From: UBA2336 sp036787955
GTDB lineage: Bacteria; Bacteroidota; Bacteroidia; Cytophagales; Cyclobacteriaceae
Reading direction: 5' to 3'
Length of the DNA: 64,000 nt
Assembly (NCBI GenBank): GCA_036787955.1
Contig: DAIQOI010000007.1
Coordinates: 1 to 64,000 of the forward strand
Shown here: positions 63,036 through 64,000 of the stretch, one piece after another
How positions within the stretch are numbered: the first letter of the stretch is position 1
How the letters are laid out: each line of letters starts with the position of its first letter
The notes under the pieces: generated by a model
Seen by the model: the letters and a program-made list of their open reading frames with translations, nothing else
Databases searched by the model: none
What the model was told of the DNA's origin: nothing
Translations under genes and position numbers: made by a program

Positions 63036-64000
63036 CTAGGGTTTATCGAGCAGCTCGGCAACAGGCTGGCCGGTACAGCCACTGGGAAAAGCCGTGCGCA
63101 ACAACACCGCCAGCGTTGGTGCAATATCGGTTACTGAATGATAGATGGAAGAGGTGCCGGCCTTTATACCCTTGCCGAAAAAAATAACAGGCACGTGTGT
63201 ATCATAGGTATAAGGCGAACCATGCGTGGTACCCGTAACCCGGTTCTGGGGCAGCCAGTTGGGCTCGGTAATTACCACAATATCGCCACTGCGCTTCTCG
63301 TTATAACCCCGTATAACCATTCCTTTTATACCACCTTCATTAAAATCGCCCTGTCGGATGATATTTTTTGTGAAAGCATGCGCTATGCCGGGTTGCTGAA
63401 TGAGGAAATTGCTGATAAGCTCCAGCGAAACCATCCATTCTACTCCTCCACCCTTCGGGTCGCCTCTGAATAGATCCGGATTGAGGTAAATCTGCTCATT
63501 GGTAATGGATTCAATTACCGGCTTACCCTGAAAATATTGTTGAATAAGTTCCGATAACTTCGCTTTCAAATCTTCCTGCCGGATATAGCCTCCGGGCACG
63601 CGTTTATCAATCAGCCATTGCGGCACATCGGATACCCCATGGTCGGATGTAAGAAATAACAAATAATTGCCTGCACCTAACTTGGTATCCAGTTTTTTCA
63701 ACAGGTCTTCTATATTGCGATCCAGGCGGATATACAAATCCTGCAGTTCCACCGATCGGGGGCCTACACGGTGTCCCAGCTTGTCGGGGGCTGAAAAGGA
63801 TATACACAAAAAATCCGTCCATTCATCATCGCCCAGCTGTTCCGCATCAATTGCAGCCTTGGCCATTTCGGTTAAATAATCGTTGGAAAAAGGCGTGTTG
63901 GAAAGGAGATCGTAATTGCCGTTGGTCTTGCGCAGGGTATTTAAATCGTAAGGAAAGGTGCTTTTTGTTTCGCTGTTGAATTTTACCTCATAGGGGCTGT
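63036..64000 (-). CDS. PafA-like alkaline phosphatase, 5' part beyond the window
   Basis: At least 321 residues; the frame stays open to 64000, so the N-terminus is missing. The metal-site motifs visible are ISFSAPDKLGHRVGP (Asp and His ligands), LTSDHGVSDVP (Asp-His), and GTTHGSPYTYDTHVPVIFFG (His). Together they match the phosphate-irrepressible PafA type of the nucleotide pyrophosphatase/phosphodiesterase superfamily. The enzyme is expected in the periplasm or on the surface. An internal Met at 63866 is not the start, since conserved sequence (FPYDLNTLR, LLSNTPFSNDYLT) continues upstream. Confidence 0.88.
   Translation of the reverse strand, partial: SPYEVKFNSETKSTFPYDLNTLRKTNGNYDLLSNTPFSNDYLTEMAKAAIDAEQLGDDEWTDFLCISFSAPDKLGHRVGPRSVELQDLYIRLDRNIEDLLKKLDTKLGAGNYLLFLTSDHGVSDVPQWLIDKRVPGGYIRQEDLKAKLSELIQQYFQGKPVIESITNEQIYLNPDLFRGDPKGGGVEWMVSLELISNFLIQQPGIAHAFTKNIIRQGDFNEGGIKGMVIRGYNEKRSGDIVVITEPNWLPQNRVTGTTHGSPYTYDTHVPVIFFGKGIKAGTSSIYHSVTDIAPTLAVLLRTAFPSGCTGQPVAELLDKP

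Overview
The window is a scaffold piece from a member of the Bacteroidota, most likely of the Cytophagales type. The evidence is a type IX secretion type-B sorting protein paired with a PorP/SprF protein, a Bacteroidota-type GlmU-like protein, the N-acylornithine (not ornithine) transcarbamylase branch of arginine synthesis, a HYC_CC_PP family protein, a PafA-type phosphatase, and repeated TAnnTTTG promoter boxes in place of sigma70 -10 boxes. A run of 100 Ns (112-211) sits inside an 84-bp tandem repeat, so the left end is an assembly join. No rRNA, tRNA, CRISPR array, insertion sequence or prophage was recognised.

Layout. 1-1450: tandem repeats, diverged repeat copies and one AT-rich orphan gene. 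1449-3461: an M48 peptidase and a TRIC-family channel, divergent. 3499-12249: a complete, tightly overlapping arginine operon (GNAT acyltransferase, argG, argC, argD, argF', argB, argE, argH) behind a structured leader of about 300 nt. 12319-20893: a GH20 lipoprotein, a decayed lipoprotein gene, a giant type-IX-secreted PKD protein and its divergent PorP/SprF partner. 21058-26442: small envelope proteins, an overlapping run (sua5, pfk, asnB, SpoIIAA/STAS-like) and thioredoxin. 26682-36703: a copper-resistance block with CopA ATPase, HMA chaperone, HYC_CC_PP protein, CusA-like pump, TolC-like channel with Met-rich segments, and CusB-like adaptor.

36856-48943 is mostly minus strand: a Lon-substrate-domain protein, apt, hutI, an unknown outer-membrane protein, an overlapping guaA / LpoA-like binding protein / GAF sensor set, a TPR protein and typA, and a Uma2 protein. 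48962-56777 holds two RNA methyltransferases, a ComM-like AAA protein, gmhA, an MsbA-like ABC exporter and a Wzi-like protein. 56899-63029 holds rpmE2 with a clear terminator, the GlmU-like protein, holB, a cyclophilin lipoprotein, an SDR reductase, a small helical protein and an SNF transporter. A PafA-like phosphatase runs off the right end.

Most of this is housekeeping. The observations most worth checking are the arginine-operon leader (a short frame ending in clustered CGA Arg codons, followed by three consecutive hairpins), a residue in ArgF' that predicts N-succinylated intermediates, the guaA/binding-protein/GAF overlap, the copper block with a dyad upstream of copA, and several genes below usual ORF size cut-offs.
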